Of a DNA stretch of 64,000 bases, positions 1 through 10,770 are shown in pieces (position 1 is the first letter of the stretch; every line of letters starts with the position of its first letter). The notes below the pieces were generated by a model. The model had not been told where the DNA came from, ran no database searches, and saw only the letters and a program-made list of their open reading frames with translations. The DNA lies in assembly GCA_022829145.1 (NCBI GenBank), contig CM040746.1, positions 1,458,731 through 1,522,730 of the forward strand. Reading direction: 5' to 3'. The stretch comes from Albula goreensis. Its lineage: Eukaryota; Chordata; Actinopteri; Albuliformes; Albulidae. Made by a program: the position numbers and the translations under genes.

Positions 1-1604
1 TAGAGACCATCCAGAACTGTGTTGGTCCATTACCTGAACAGTCCACGGGTCTCTGCCTCAAACCATATGACCTGGCAACCTGTTCTAGGTAATGTCAACT
101 CTAAATGTGGAAAAAAAAATAAAATACACTTGCATGGTGTACATTCATTTCATCATCATACAACATCATACTGGTTATTGTCATGTTGTCTGTTTTCCGG
201 TGAGAGATGGGTTCTAAAGTAAATGCACCAGCAGAGCAATCTACATTTTACAGTAATCTGTGCCTCCCCTATTACACCATTTTCTTTCATCCTCTGATCC
301 AAAATGGAGTATTTGCTGCTTTTCTGTCACCTGTCAGTGGGGTCATGTCTGCTCTGACTGTACACCGCGATTACTCGGCACACAATGGAGGCCATTTCCC
401 TCGTAAATAGAAAAAGTGCCTGTAAGATAGATGGAGCCCAAGCCTGGGTATTCATGAATAAAAGTCCATTTTGCATTTTGTTTTCTCCTGAAAAGAATGC
501 TGTCTTTTTTTGCCCAACAACCAGTCATTTGTTATGTTAGGTGTCTCTTCTTTTCCCCGTATGCATTTACGTGGGCTTACGAAAGTTGGAGAAATGAGCC
601 CACATCTTCCAAAGCAGTTTCATCACTCTCAGCGACAATCTTCTCTTTTACCTTCACAGCACCCCTGAGAGATTCAAATGAAGTTAATTAAAATAATGTG
701 GAAAAGTGCAAATAAGCAATCCGCATCTATGTATAGCGCCTCTGAGGAGTGCGAATGAAAGTGTGTGCCCTTCCACACGGAATTGTGTGCGCTTTGCTTC
801 AGATGCAAAGTTTGGGATCCCCCCTTTTTTAAATGAATGGGACCACAGTGGGGACGGAGAGGTGGCAAAGAGGAGATAAAGCACAGGTATGACAGGAAGT
901 CATGGGGCCTCCGACAGGAACGTAATAAATCTGCATTCGACGCTGGGCCTGTCAGCAGAAAACGTCTTCCGCTAGAGAGACTTGCCCCCTTTGTCACAGA
1001 CATAAGCTTCGCCCAGCTTATCAAGCTGAACGCTGTGCACCCACGTATACCCAATCAGAGATGGAAGACTTCATTTAGTAAGGTCAGAGCCAATTGCTCT
1101 GCTTTTAATGGAGGCAGAGTCACCCGCTGTACAAAACTGATTAAAGCAGCAAAAAAAAGAACGTCGGTGCTTGCATTTTTGCCTCTACACCAGTATCACC
1201 AAACCGTAAAAAGAAGAAAAAAACGGTTTGGGAGAAAACACTTTCTTAAAAGCAAATATGTGTACTGCTGTCACAGTGCAATAACATAACTGAACAAGTT
1301 TTGAATTGTTTTTTCACGTAACAAATACAATTCTAATGAATTTTTAATAAACCTGCATAGTATTATAAGACCATTACTGCAAAGATACATGTGTTTTAAA
1401 GATAGCTTCCAGAAGAAATCCAGCAAAAATGCACAAACTGATGAGCTGGGGACATGAGTATATCTCTCTAAAACTCTTCTGCGGTTCTGAGAACCACAAC
1501 TTATTAATGGAGACACGTCCTCACACCTCAATGCCGTGTTTCAGTCCTGCTGTGTAACACAGAGCTGCACGCAGGCGGGTTGAAACTCAATGGGAAAATA
1601 CTTA
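1..1604. other. Unique sequence, no gene recognised
   Basis: No coding exon, RNA gene or repeat family is recognised here. Open frames are short, overlap on both strands and show no domain. The part from about 600 to 1050 is richer in CpG and in unbroken mixed-composition sequence than its flanks, and contains TAATTA-like homeodomain-type cores near 683. That is compatible with a regulatory block but does not prove one. Confidence 0.5.
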
Positions 1605-2003
1605 TCTAGACCTTTTCATTGTCAGTGTTTCGTCAGGCAGGATTGTTGGAAAGATCTTATCTGAGTTTTGTGTCCAAAGAAGTAAAGCTCAACAAAAAAA
1701 AGGGTGTCGTGATGGATCTTAGCACACCATCATTTCTCAGGCTACTGGATGTGATAAATAGCAGAATGAACTTTGAGATGAATCAAATGGGAGTTTAGAG
1801 GAAGCATTCAAGATATATTCACGGAAATGGCAAATCTATGTGCGGTGAATATTCCAATGTGTCCTAAATATATGTAAACTGGAGCAACGCTACGCACATA
1901 GTACTTACACAGCACTAGACACAGACAAACACAAACCAAGTGGTAGACTATTTATCTTGACTGACAGTTTCATCGGACAGGATTGTTGGAAAGACGCTAC
2001 CTT
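1605..2003. repeat. Imperfect short direct repeat, two copies about 340 bp apart
   Basis: A core of about 18 bases, CAGGATTGTTGGAAAGA, occurs near 1638 and again near 1978. It is preceded in both places by similar sequence (TTATCT, then GACT-like, CAGT and TTTC-like blocks), so the homologous stretch is roughly 50 bp per copy. The spacer between them shows no other repeat. Origin is unknown; it may be an old segmental duplication or two pieces of one element. Confidence 0.55.
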
Positions 2004-3330
2004 AAATTTGCTTACCAATAAAGGGTAAACAACTGGCTATTAACACTTTTATCTAACCATTTTGGTTAGCATCCTGGGTGAGACTTGGGCATCCCACCCT
2101 CAAGAAAAGTATTTCAGTCTATTCAGATATATCAATGGATAAAATGCATGAACAAATAAAAACAGAAAGGACGATAGTTTTGCATCACAGAAAAAAGGTG
2201 TCAGCTTGGCGTGTTAATAATCCACAGTCTGGTGATGGTTGGCACCGCCTTCATGCCTGTGGAGAGTTTTCTTCCACAAAAAGAATTTTGTAACATCTCT
2301 CTTTTCTTTTGTTTCAAACCATCATTACTTGATGAATGTATCGTACGTGGGTGGCACCTGCCTGAAGGAAACTGCGATAGCTTAACAGGTCCCCTTCAGC
2401 ATTAGTGGCCCTTACCAGGTTTGGTTCCTGCTGCTGGAGTGGTATATTTGCCCCTAAAGCTACTCCTGACCACAGCATAACCAGAGATAAAGGGAATAAC
2501 GGCAGAACCTAAACATGTTCTATTACAATCCCTTCAGTAGCTATGCTTTCACACTCTCACTAACATTCCTTGAACACACAACATTTCCCTCCCTTGTTTT
2601 TCAAAAGCCATTTAGTATGCATGATGGATATTTATAAACCCTTCATTAATAATTTATAACGTCTTAGTTAACAGTTAATAAGAGCTTAATGAATCCTAAC
2701 ATGAAGAATTACTTAAGGAATGTTCTGTTAGAGGGGTGAGTCCTAAAGTTCTGTACTGTTGGAGTGCCTAGAGGTATGTTTTATATGTTTTGCGAAATGT
2801 ATGGAAGTGAATTGGGAGTTGGATTGGATCTAAACGGACAGGTGCAAGATCCTGTTTATTTGGAGTGCAGAGCGAACAGAAATAGATTTTACCTCATACA
2901 TGAAGATCACACCAGTGGTAAGGAAACTGTAGCGCATAAGATCTTTAAGTAAAGACATCATGTCATCCTTCCTGTTTGAGAATAGTGTGTTAGCCCAACC
3001 TTCATAGAGAATAAACATTTGCCTTACTTGTGTGCGTAGATCATTCAGGTGCATGAACAGAAAATGATTTCGTCAATGAGCCTGCCGCAAATAAGCAGTG
3101 TTCCCTAAGTAATACATAATGAATGTGTGATTGAACATTGATTGTAATAACCCAATGCCAATGTTTTTCATTTTAAAAAGTTTTGAAAAATTCAGTTGTA
3201 GATGATGAAAGCTATTGCAAATTTGAAATTATTGACTGTGCTTCTTGAGCAAATGTTGAATACATTAGATACATTTCAGCTGCTACTCAGTTGAACCAAT
3301 CAAATAGCGACAGATTCTGTGGCTTATCCA
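2004..3330. other. AT-rich unique sequence
   Basis: No gene, RNA or repeat family is recognised. The open frames are short and without recognisable domains. Confidence 0.5.
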
Positions 3331-3489
3331 GGGTTAATATACTAGGGTTCAGACAGATTATGACATATACGTTTATTGATGCCAAACCAGCACTAATTAT
3401 CGCCATCTGTTTACTTGGCTAGAGTACTGCTGGTCTGGCACAAATATGTCGATATGGCGATGTCAGATTTAACCCTATTTTAATAACCC
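3331..3489. repeat. Inverted repeat, MITE candidate
   Basis: The left arm at 3331-3349 (GGGTTAATATACTAGGGTT) matches the reverse complement of the right arm at 3471-3489 at about 16 of 19 positions, enclosing about 120 bp. A small inverted-repeat transposon or a hairpin-forming sequence are both possible. No convincing target-site duplication is visible, so the boundaries may be wrong. Confidence 0.35.
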
Positions 3490-5700
3490 TGAGATTAACC
3501 AGGCTGGAACATAGAGTCCATACTCCTACAAAATAAACAAATCTGTACCTGAAACGGCAAAATGACCTCATATTGCCAATTTGAAACAGAATCTTTGATG
3601 CCATTAATAAAAAAAAAAATCTGAGGCATTAATTGAAATGATATGATTTATCTTAAAAGATTATATATTCCACTTTTTCGGTTTTATGTTTAAATGTCAT
3701 CAACTTCAGCTATTTATCAGCTGGGAAATGCGAACGGATTTGTTTTTTTTTCCAAAGCACGTACTGTTGCATCTTGTACAGTTACAGGAAAATGTCTAAC
3801 TCGCAGAACTAGAAATAAAGTAGATTCAGAAGTTTTTCAACCCTAAATAAATGCCTGCTTCTGCCTAACTGAATGGGTCCCATGGGGTTTTCTGTGCTGA
3901 ATTCTGCACTGGGTTTTGTGGCAAATTTTCACTGTTTTTATTTGCTCATGTATAATTTCTTTTACATATATTGTATATGCAATGTGCGTCATTGAAATCA
4001 CAAGATCCAAGCCTACATATTCCTACCTTTATTGAGCACTACACATAGTCCATAGAGGAGAGATTCTCAGTTGATAAAAGAACTGAAATCTTAAAAAGTA
4101 CTGCATTTACAGAAAACTGTAGCTTTGGCATAAGAAGTAGATTTTGAGATGAATATATATTTATAGAATTTCTGTATTGTTGAAGAAAAATATCACAGTT
4201 GTGACTATGTACATTTTCAAACAAATTGGACTATATCACATACTGTGAGATTGGAAATAATTAGTTTGCTGTAAAACATTCAAATATAGTGGAAACATCA
4301 TTAACAAAACCGTTTTAATCACAGAAAAGTAAGATTTCTGGAGAACCTTAGAGACATCCCCTCAGGCTGATCCAGTTTGATTACCGAGAGAAAGTACACA
4401 GTCTGTAACATCAGAGTGCAGAAGAGAGCCAAAATTTAGAGAGAATGAAAATCAGTGTTTCTGGAACATTCTGAATGCATCGGCATAGCCGTAGCATGTG
4501 GCATCACGGTGATGTTGAAGCACATGTCAGGCTGACCCGTAGGAATTTAAATCCCGGGAGATTTTCTTTTCTCTTTTGACAAGTTAACCTCAGCATGTTC
4601 TTGATTCTACAAAAAATTTACAAAGTGATAACTGCCATAGTTCAAATAATGATGCAGTTGGCGAATAAGTATTTGAAAAGCTACAAAATAGGTTTAATGA
4701 AATCTAATTTGTGAGGTTTGTTTCTACTTTCGTCTTGGAAAAGAGGTCAGCTCTCCTCATTTAAGCCACTGAACTCTGAGAAACACATTCATGATCACAT
4801 CTACCAACATTATTTTTTTTAAAAAACTGAAACTTTGGCTACCTCTGGAGACAGGTGAAACGAATCTTAATGACAGGAGTAAGTGGAATTTTATCACTGT
4901 GAGTAAATCTGCGTTTTGTGAGACTGATCAACTTTAAAATAATGAACTAATAACAATGAATGCATCACAGTCCACTGTCAGCCCCGCCCAGCTACTTTCT
5001 CCCACAGACCCGGCAGGAAGTGACCTCACAAGGGACCCCAACTGCAGCTTGGATTCACACAATGGTGAAATGGCACCTGCCACACAATATACCCCTACCC
5101 GAATCCTAGTGCTGAAGGTTAGGTGTTCCATTAACACCCCAAATGCACAACCAGAGGCTACGGGTTCAGCTTCTGTATCCTTCTGCTGTTCTTTAGGCTG
5201 TGACGCTTACATTCAGTAGCTGTACTGAAACTTTTACACATGTAGTAGAAGAATAACATGTTTTCTGGAATCTGGACCTCACAGTCAGTCTCACAGTAAA
5301 CATACTGGATGAGAAGAGTTGTTTAAGTTTTCCTCTAACCTTGCTTCAGGTCCTTTCTTTTTTCGCCATGGTGTTTTTTGGGTGCTGTGAAATTCATTGT
5401 CCCAGGGTCAGGTCCAGTTGTGCTGTAATATAAGTCTTGAGTATTGTGGTATTAAGAGTCCTACTCGGCCTCACAAGCGCAGTGATCCGTTTACTAAATC
5501 TGTAAATGTTTAGCTTTCATACTGTCATACTGAGATGCACTACACACTGTTGGTAAGTCAAAAATAAGCATCAAGATGTTAATTAGTGAAGATAACTACC
5601 TAATATTGAAAGTCTTTTACTGCCAACCATGGGAAAAGAGGTACTGGATGCTATATCCTGTTCACGGATAACAGAGAGATAACTCTGTGAAGCTGTGTCA
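3490..5700. other. AT-rich unique sequence
   Basis: Nothing recognisable: no exon, RNA gene or tandem repeat. The open frames around 4930-5220 overlap on opposite strands and have no identifiable domain. Confidence 0.5.
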
Positions 5701-6590
5701 TGCTGAATGACCAACAGCTGAAGCAACACTACTGTGCTCTGTTTGCTCCAAATGCTATTTAAATGCTAAATGTACTTAAATTTGAAAAATAACTTGCCCT
5801 GCCTGGATCACGACAACACTATTATTATAAGATGTGTTCTAAATCAGCAAAGGTTATGAAGTGCTTGTGTTTTATTTTCATTGAGTTTCCTTTTTAATAC
5901 ATGCCAAGAACTAGTTTGTGTGTACATTCAGGTTTGCCGTGTTGCCTGGGAGATATATGTACTTCTGTTTCCACTGGACCAAATTAGGGATTCTTTGTTG
6001 ACTGGTTTATCATTCGGTAAAAGCGCTCAAAACTACAACAACCTACAAAAGATCCCTGGAGTATATATTTTTTTTGGAGCAGTTGGTTTTTAATTCAATT
6101 TGGTCCATATGTTCTGGTGAAATCCTGTTCCTGAGAATGTGTTCGTAGTTTCTCACCAGAATCAGCTCACGCTTCTTCTCTCTCGCACTCCAATGAACCA
6201 GTTTACACCCCCCTCTCCTACACTCCATGGGGGGTTGGGGGGGGGGGGGCTTCTATTCAATCGTTCCATTTCCCATGTGGTTCAGCCACTACCCCAACCT
6301 GGAGAGACTCTTTCTCATTTTGGCCCGCTGTGAGGTTGTATCGTACTGCACAGCTGAAGCCGAGGCTGAAGCAACACTTCCACTGTGCTGTATATGCTCG
6401 TGAAGCAGCTTTGCTATCGTCCTCTTATTCTTGTGACTGACGAAGTTCTGACACCGTGTTCTACATGTTGAAGATTAATTAGCGGTGCTACTGTTATCTG
6501 TCCATTGTGAAGGCAGTGTTACCACTGTTCCCTGTATGCTGAAGCAGTGCTGCTTCTATATTTATTATTTTGAAGCTGAAGCAGTTTTGA
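5701..6590. repeat. Diverged internal repeats around a GCTGAAGCA motif
   Basis: GCTGAAGCAACAC followed by CACTGTGCT-like sequence and TTTGCTC or TATGCTC occurs near 5715 and again near 6368. Shorter relatives (TGTATGCTGAAGCAGTGCT) are near 6534 and 6573. The copies are diverged and unequally spaced, so they look like the remains of one element or of an old minisatellite. A run of G at about 6228-6250 lies inside. No coding capacity is recognised. Confidence 0.45.
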
Positions 6591-6598
6591 ACCCTCAG

Positions 6599-6860
6599 CC
6601 AATTGTAGTCCTCGCTTCACTAATCGCTCTATGGTTTCCTAATTATAGACTTACCTGCTTGGCTATGAGAACAGTCAATCAAATGTCGCCCAACCCCTTT
6701 TCCTGGCTAGGAATGCAGCCAATCACATGCTGATCGCTCCCTTTTCTGGCAAGGAGTACAGCCAATCATATCCTGACTTGCCCCTCCCCACTGCCTGTTT
6801 ATAATTATATTGCAGCCCGCCTGCCTACCACACAACACTGTGCCCAAAACAACATTAAAC
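6599..6860 (+). promoter_or_regulatory. Tandem CCAAT boxes, TATA-like box and ATTAAA: promoter- or LTR-like block
   Basis: CCAAT pentamers lie at 6599, 6719 and 6762, all preceded by CAG, and a related TCAATCAAA lies at 6675. The last three sit in a tandem array of about 43-44 bp units (about 6672-6715, 6716-6758, 6759 onward) sharing a CC(C/T)TTTTC-TGGC core. A TATA-like TTTATAAT is at 6798-6805, and an ATTAAA polyadenylation-like hexamer follows at 6854. Enhancer repeats, then TATA, then a polyadenylation signal about 55 bp on is the usual order in U3-R of a retroelement LTR. No paired LTR or internal region is recognised, so a cellular promoter is the alternative. Confidence 0.4.
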
Positions 6861-7123
6861 TTTCCCTTTTTCCTTGATTTCAGGGAGAAGCTCATCTAAA
6901 TTTTAAAAAAGCATCTCTCTACTACGAGACAGCAGCCCCCAGGAGATTCAGTCCTGCCCTGGAATTCAGATTCACTCAGAACACAAATCCTGTCAAACAC
7001 AGGATTCAAATCTCCTCCATGCTGGTTATACAGGAAAGGTGCAATTACAGTATGCTCACTTAATTATGCCCTTAAAAGTGAGGAGAGTGGACCAGATTAC
7101 CATGTGTAAACAGTAATGTAGAC

Positions 7124-7582
7124 CAAAGGTCTTCAACACTTTTCAAGGCCCTTGGCTGATAGAGAGACGACGGATGGACCCCCTATTACATGTCATATAG
7201 AATTGTGTTGCTTATTAAACCAGGCCAGCAATAATACATACGGCCAATAATACAGGTGGCCTATAATGCCATATATAAAAATACTTTGTAATGGCGCACA
7301 CAATGCTAAGCCATTAAAATAATAATTATCGACAGATTCATATAATTGTTTTCGTGAATCTGTCAATAATTTTGTAATTGTTTTTTGTAATTGTTGTAAT
7401 TTTTTAATAAATAGGAAGATTTATCCTCACATATTATAGATTGCATTTTTGTTAATGTGTATTTTTGGATATATTTTAATTTTTGGAAGAAAAAGAAGTT
7501 CGGGATCAAATAATTTGGCGGACCCCCTGCAGTAACTCTGAGGACCCCCTGGGGGTCACAGACCCCCTTCTAGAGATCTCTG
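7124..7582. mobile_element. hAT-type MITE with exact 8-bp target-site duplication
   Basis: The 459-bp element begins CAAAGGTCTTCAACA and ends in the inverted counterpart (reverse complement CAGAGATCTCTAGAA). It is flanked by the identical octamer ATGTAGAC at 7116-7123 and 7583-7590. An 8-bp duplication plus short CA-starting inverted ends is the signature of hAT-superfamily elements. The inner right end carries repeated GGACCCCCTG-type sequence (about 7520-7566), common in fish hAT derivatives. There is no transposase, so it must have been moved by an enzyme encoded elsewhere. The perfect TSD suggests a fairly late insertion or slow local decay. Confidence 0.8.
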
Positions 7583-7843
7583 ATGTAGACTGGAAGGCTG
7601 GAAGAAAGGGTGAATTTCATTGTCTGTTGTCAGTGCTTCAACCACTGTTTTGGTTGATTTATTTTTAATAGATATATTTGAAATATTTGAGATGGAGGAG
7701 CTTCTTTCATTTTTACTGGAAGTTCCCAGTTGTTTCTTACTGTTGACATTTCTGTACTGATATGTGCTTTTGCCAAAGATTTTCTGCTCTTTTTATATAT
7801 TTATGGGGGGCCCTATGAGAAGCCCTTTAGAATAGTATATATA

Positions 7844-8162
7844 TGGCTATTAAGCAATGAGACTAATGCTGTAATTCAATTAAATGAAGAAAACAAATGA
7901 TTTGGCAGTCATTTTGTTCAATCTCACCATTGATGCGTTGGCCATCTCATTGGTGCGTTGCTCGATTTTTAAACAGACCTTTTGTACAACACGTCAGAAA
8001 AACACGTCAACTTCAAGTGTGTAACGGCGAACTGAAGACGCAAGCAGGTTGAAGCTTTCAGGGGTTGTTTATGCTTGCCCATTGGTCAACGTATACCATG
8101 TGGTTCATGCATACGGGTTGTGGTTCGACTTAGATAAGCCCAGTCTCATTGTCTAATAGCCA
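7844..8162. mobile_element. Nonautonomous DNA element with about 22-bp terminal inverted repeats
   Basis: The left end TGGCTATTAAGCAATGAGAC at 7844 matches the reverse complement of the right end (8141-8162, reading TGGCTATTAGACAATGAGAC) with only two mismatches in 20. The 319-bp element has no coding capacity. Internally it carries paired short motifs (TTGATGCGTTGG, then CATTGGTGCGTTGC). I see no clear target-site duplication, so the superfamily is not assigned. Confidence 0.65.
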
Positions 8163-8190
8163 CACCTGGTATTGCAGACAAAAGTGTACA

Positions 8191-8265
8191 GTACACACAC
8201 ACACATGGATACACACATGTACACTGCGGGCACATACACACAAGCGCCTACGCACACCTACTCCA
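8191..8265. repeat. Short imperfect CA microsatellite
   Basis: ACACACACACAC followed by interrupted CA-rich sequence, starting 29 bp after the preceding inverted-repeat element. Confidence 0.7.
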
Positions 8266-8315
8266 AATTACCATTAAATAAAAAACACAAGTTTTTTTCT
8301 AAAGACTGATTAAAA

Positions 8316-8710
8316 CTTCATGTGAAACCTGTTTCATATGATATATTTAATTATGGATCAAATTTATGTTGTATGACTGAACAGATAAAATCTATTTAGA
8401 TAATAACAACAAATGTAGCAATGTATCATTAACAGATAATTAAATGATGTCAAATATAATTAAAATATATAGGGAAACTTGTCATGAGATATATTTAATT
8501 ATCAATCACATTTATGGAGTTTTTATTTTAGTTTTATTTTATGTACCTATTGTATTTATGTAACTTGATGTCACTGATGCTGTTATATGCTGTACCCCAA
8601 ACCACAAAAAAGTCACTTTGTGTAGTATGAATAAACAGATAAAATCTATTTAGACAGAAGCAACAAATGTCACAAGCAATAGTTATTAAAATATGTAGAA
8701 GAAAATATAA
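8316..8710. repeat. Two-copy tandem duplication with a 100-bp insertion in copy 2
   Basis: Copy 1 (about 8316-8470) and copy 2 (about 8471-8700) share GATATATTTAATTAT, then ACAGATAAAATCTATTTAGA, then CAACAAATGT and ATTAAAATAT in the same order. Copy 2 is interrupted at about 8524-8625 by a T-rich block ending in CCCCAAACCACAAAAAAG, which resembles the 3-prime part of a retroposon but is not assigned. Very AT-rich; no coding potential. Confidence 0.6.
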
Positions 8711-8843
8711 TATAATAGATCAACAGTAAAGGCTAAAGTGAAGATCAGATAGCTACTATATTCAGCAGGCGCTTGACAGTTTCAAATGAATTAAAGCCAA
8801 AACATTTTGATGATCTGAATTTCAGATAAAGTACAGTGAATCA

Positions 8844-9055
8844 GGGCAGCCTGTAGTCTAGTGGCTAAGGTACATGACTGGAACCCTGAGGTTGGTGGTC
8901 CAAGTCCCAGTCCAGCCACAGTAAGAACACCATTGCTGTTGGGCCCCTGAGCAAGGCCCTTAACCCCACATTGCTCCCAGGGGGGATTGGCCCTTGGTTA
9001 GTCTAATCAACTGTAAGTCGCTTTGGATAAAAGTGTCAGTTAAATAACTATAATG
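8844..9055 (+). mobile_element. tRNA-derived SINE, copy 1
   Basis: The head contains an A-box-like TAGTCTAGTGGCTAAGG and a B-box-like GGTCCAAGTCCC, the internal RNA polymerase III promoter parts of a tRNA. The body has TTGGGCCC-TGAGCAAGGCCC-TTAACCCCACATTGCTCC. The 3-prime end is CGCTTTGGATAAAAGTGTCAG, the tail shared in fish by many SINEs and by L2-type LINEs that mobilise them. Two further copies in the window (22950 and 53925) define the family from sequence alone. It is not a functional tRNA gene. Confidence 0.85.
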
Positions 9056-9514
9056 AATATTGGTAGCAGGTGTGCTATAATGCAATGACATATCTATTTT
9101 TTATTCTAGTTTAGTGTGCCATCATTCTCAAGTCTTTGTGTTTATTGTCTGTGATGATCACTTTTGAGGAAAGTAAAAAAAAGGAAAATTTCATGCCTTG
9201 TTTTTTTTTCAAATTATCAAAAACTTTTTATTATAAAACTCATTAAAGCCTGTATTGCATTGATCTTGTATTGCATGCTCTCACAAGAGATGTAACTGTT
9301 ACTTCAATCTCCCTCCCTCTGAATTCTCATTTTTAATTTGTGTTGACCTAATGCAATCGCTCTCATTTTATTTTCCAGATTTAACTCTTGATTTAATTTA
9401 TATCAGAGTTAACTTGGTCATTTAATTCATTGTCCATTCCTAAAGTTCCCCTGGTAAAAAATATATTTATTCTGTTCCATTATGGTTTTAAATATTCCTC
9501 AAGAAATTGCATTA

Positions 9515-9570
9515 CATTATATTATAAGCATTTATAAGACACTCTTATCCAGAAAAAAATGAGCCCTGAA
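9515..9570 (-). mobile_element. Fragment of a SINE/LINE 3-prime tail, minus strand
   Basis: ATTTATAAGACACTCTTATCC is a diverged reverse complement of the GGATAAGAGCGTCTGCTAAAT-type tail found on the window's SINEs. Only this tail is recognisable; any extension towards 9660 is too degraded to call. Confidence 0.45.
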
Positions 9571-9660
9571 ACTAAGTTTATGGTTGCCTAGTTTCCAGTT
9601 ACATTCCCAATTAATTTGAACGGAAAGAGATCTGAAAGAATAGTGTGATACAGGTACTGC

Positions 9661-10770
9661 ACCCCAAAAAGATCAAGGGTTCTCTGTCTGTCAAACTGGT
9701 ACTGTCTCTCGGCATGTGGTCCCCGATGCTACCCTCCTTAGCTAGTTTGATATGATAATCATTTAATATCTTGTTATAATTCTCTGTGCCTTAAAAAAGG
9801 AAGCGCTAAGCGAACGGCTTGCCCTGCATGAGGTAAGCAGCTCTCCGGCATACCTACACAACACACCTGTCTGATTCCGATTTGACGTTGCAACCGAATC
9901 AAGGCAAAGTCGTTGCGGGTTATTGAATAATTTATTTCCCTGTAGAATAATTACATTGTGCTACTACAGCAGAAAGTACAGGATGTTCATATTAGGTTTA
10001 AAGTCATGAATCAGGATCGTCACATCTGAAACCCCAGACGTCAAATTAATATCCGTCTCCTGGCTGCCGTCTTTTAAAACACAGTGTACGGTTGAATCAA
10101 ACGGCATGAAATTAGAATTTCCCGCTGCGCGATAACTGCCACGCCGCTGCTGCCGGGCGCACCCAGTTGTCGTGCTGTGGTGACCGATCCAACGCTCAGC
10201 GCCTCTACTTTAAAACAGACCTGACACCTCAGTGGGCCGTGTCAAGCTCTGGCTGTGTACAGACACAAGCTGCACCTACACTGTTTCGTCCATACTGCAC
10301 ATCATCACGCAAACTATTCACTCGGACAAAAAAAAAACAAAAAAAAACGTAAGCACAGAGATATTACTTTCTAATTGTCAAACCTACAGTGTCTCACTCC
10401 ACCCCTGACCTCAAGCACTGTCACTTCTAATTAATCAGGTTTGACTGAGCTGTTAATATGCTGCCCGGGCCTGCCGCTGCTGTTTGGGGCTTTCATGCAT
10501 TTTAAACGCCGTTTCCTCAGCTGCACTCCACAGCTATACTGTCAGAACGGGGGACGTTACAGTACGACGTTCAAATACAGCTTCTTTGTCTAAGTTTTTA
10601 TTCACCTTTTTTGGCAATTAAAAATTTAGTTTTGGGTAAATTGAACTGTATTTTTAACAAAGAGAATGAGTAATGATATGTTTTGTGTTCGCTTGTGAAG
10701 TAGATTAGCTGGAAGAAACATGTACCCTTCTGTTAAATTTATCTCATAGCTGCTCAGAATTGTGAGTTTC
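9661..10770. other. Unique sequence with a CpG-richer block, no gene recognised
   Basis: No exon or repeat is recognised. From about 10000 to 10550 the composition is mixed and CpG-richer than the surroundings, with AATTAAT and CTAATTAATCA cores. Fish gene deserts often hold conserved enhancers of this look, but nothing here proves it. A poly-A-like run is at 10329-10347. Confidence 0.4.

Noticed and set aside
8844..9055. Functional tRNA gene
   Set aside because: A and B boxes are present but the cloverleaf arms are not, and the head is followed by a SINE body repeated elsewhere in the window.
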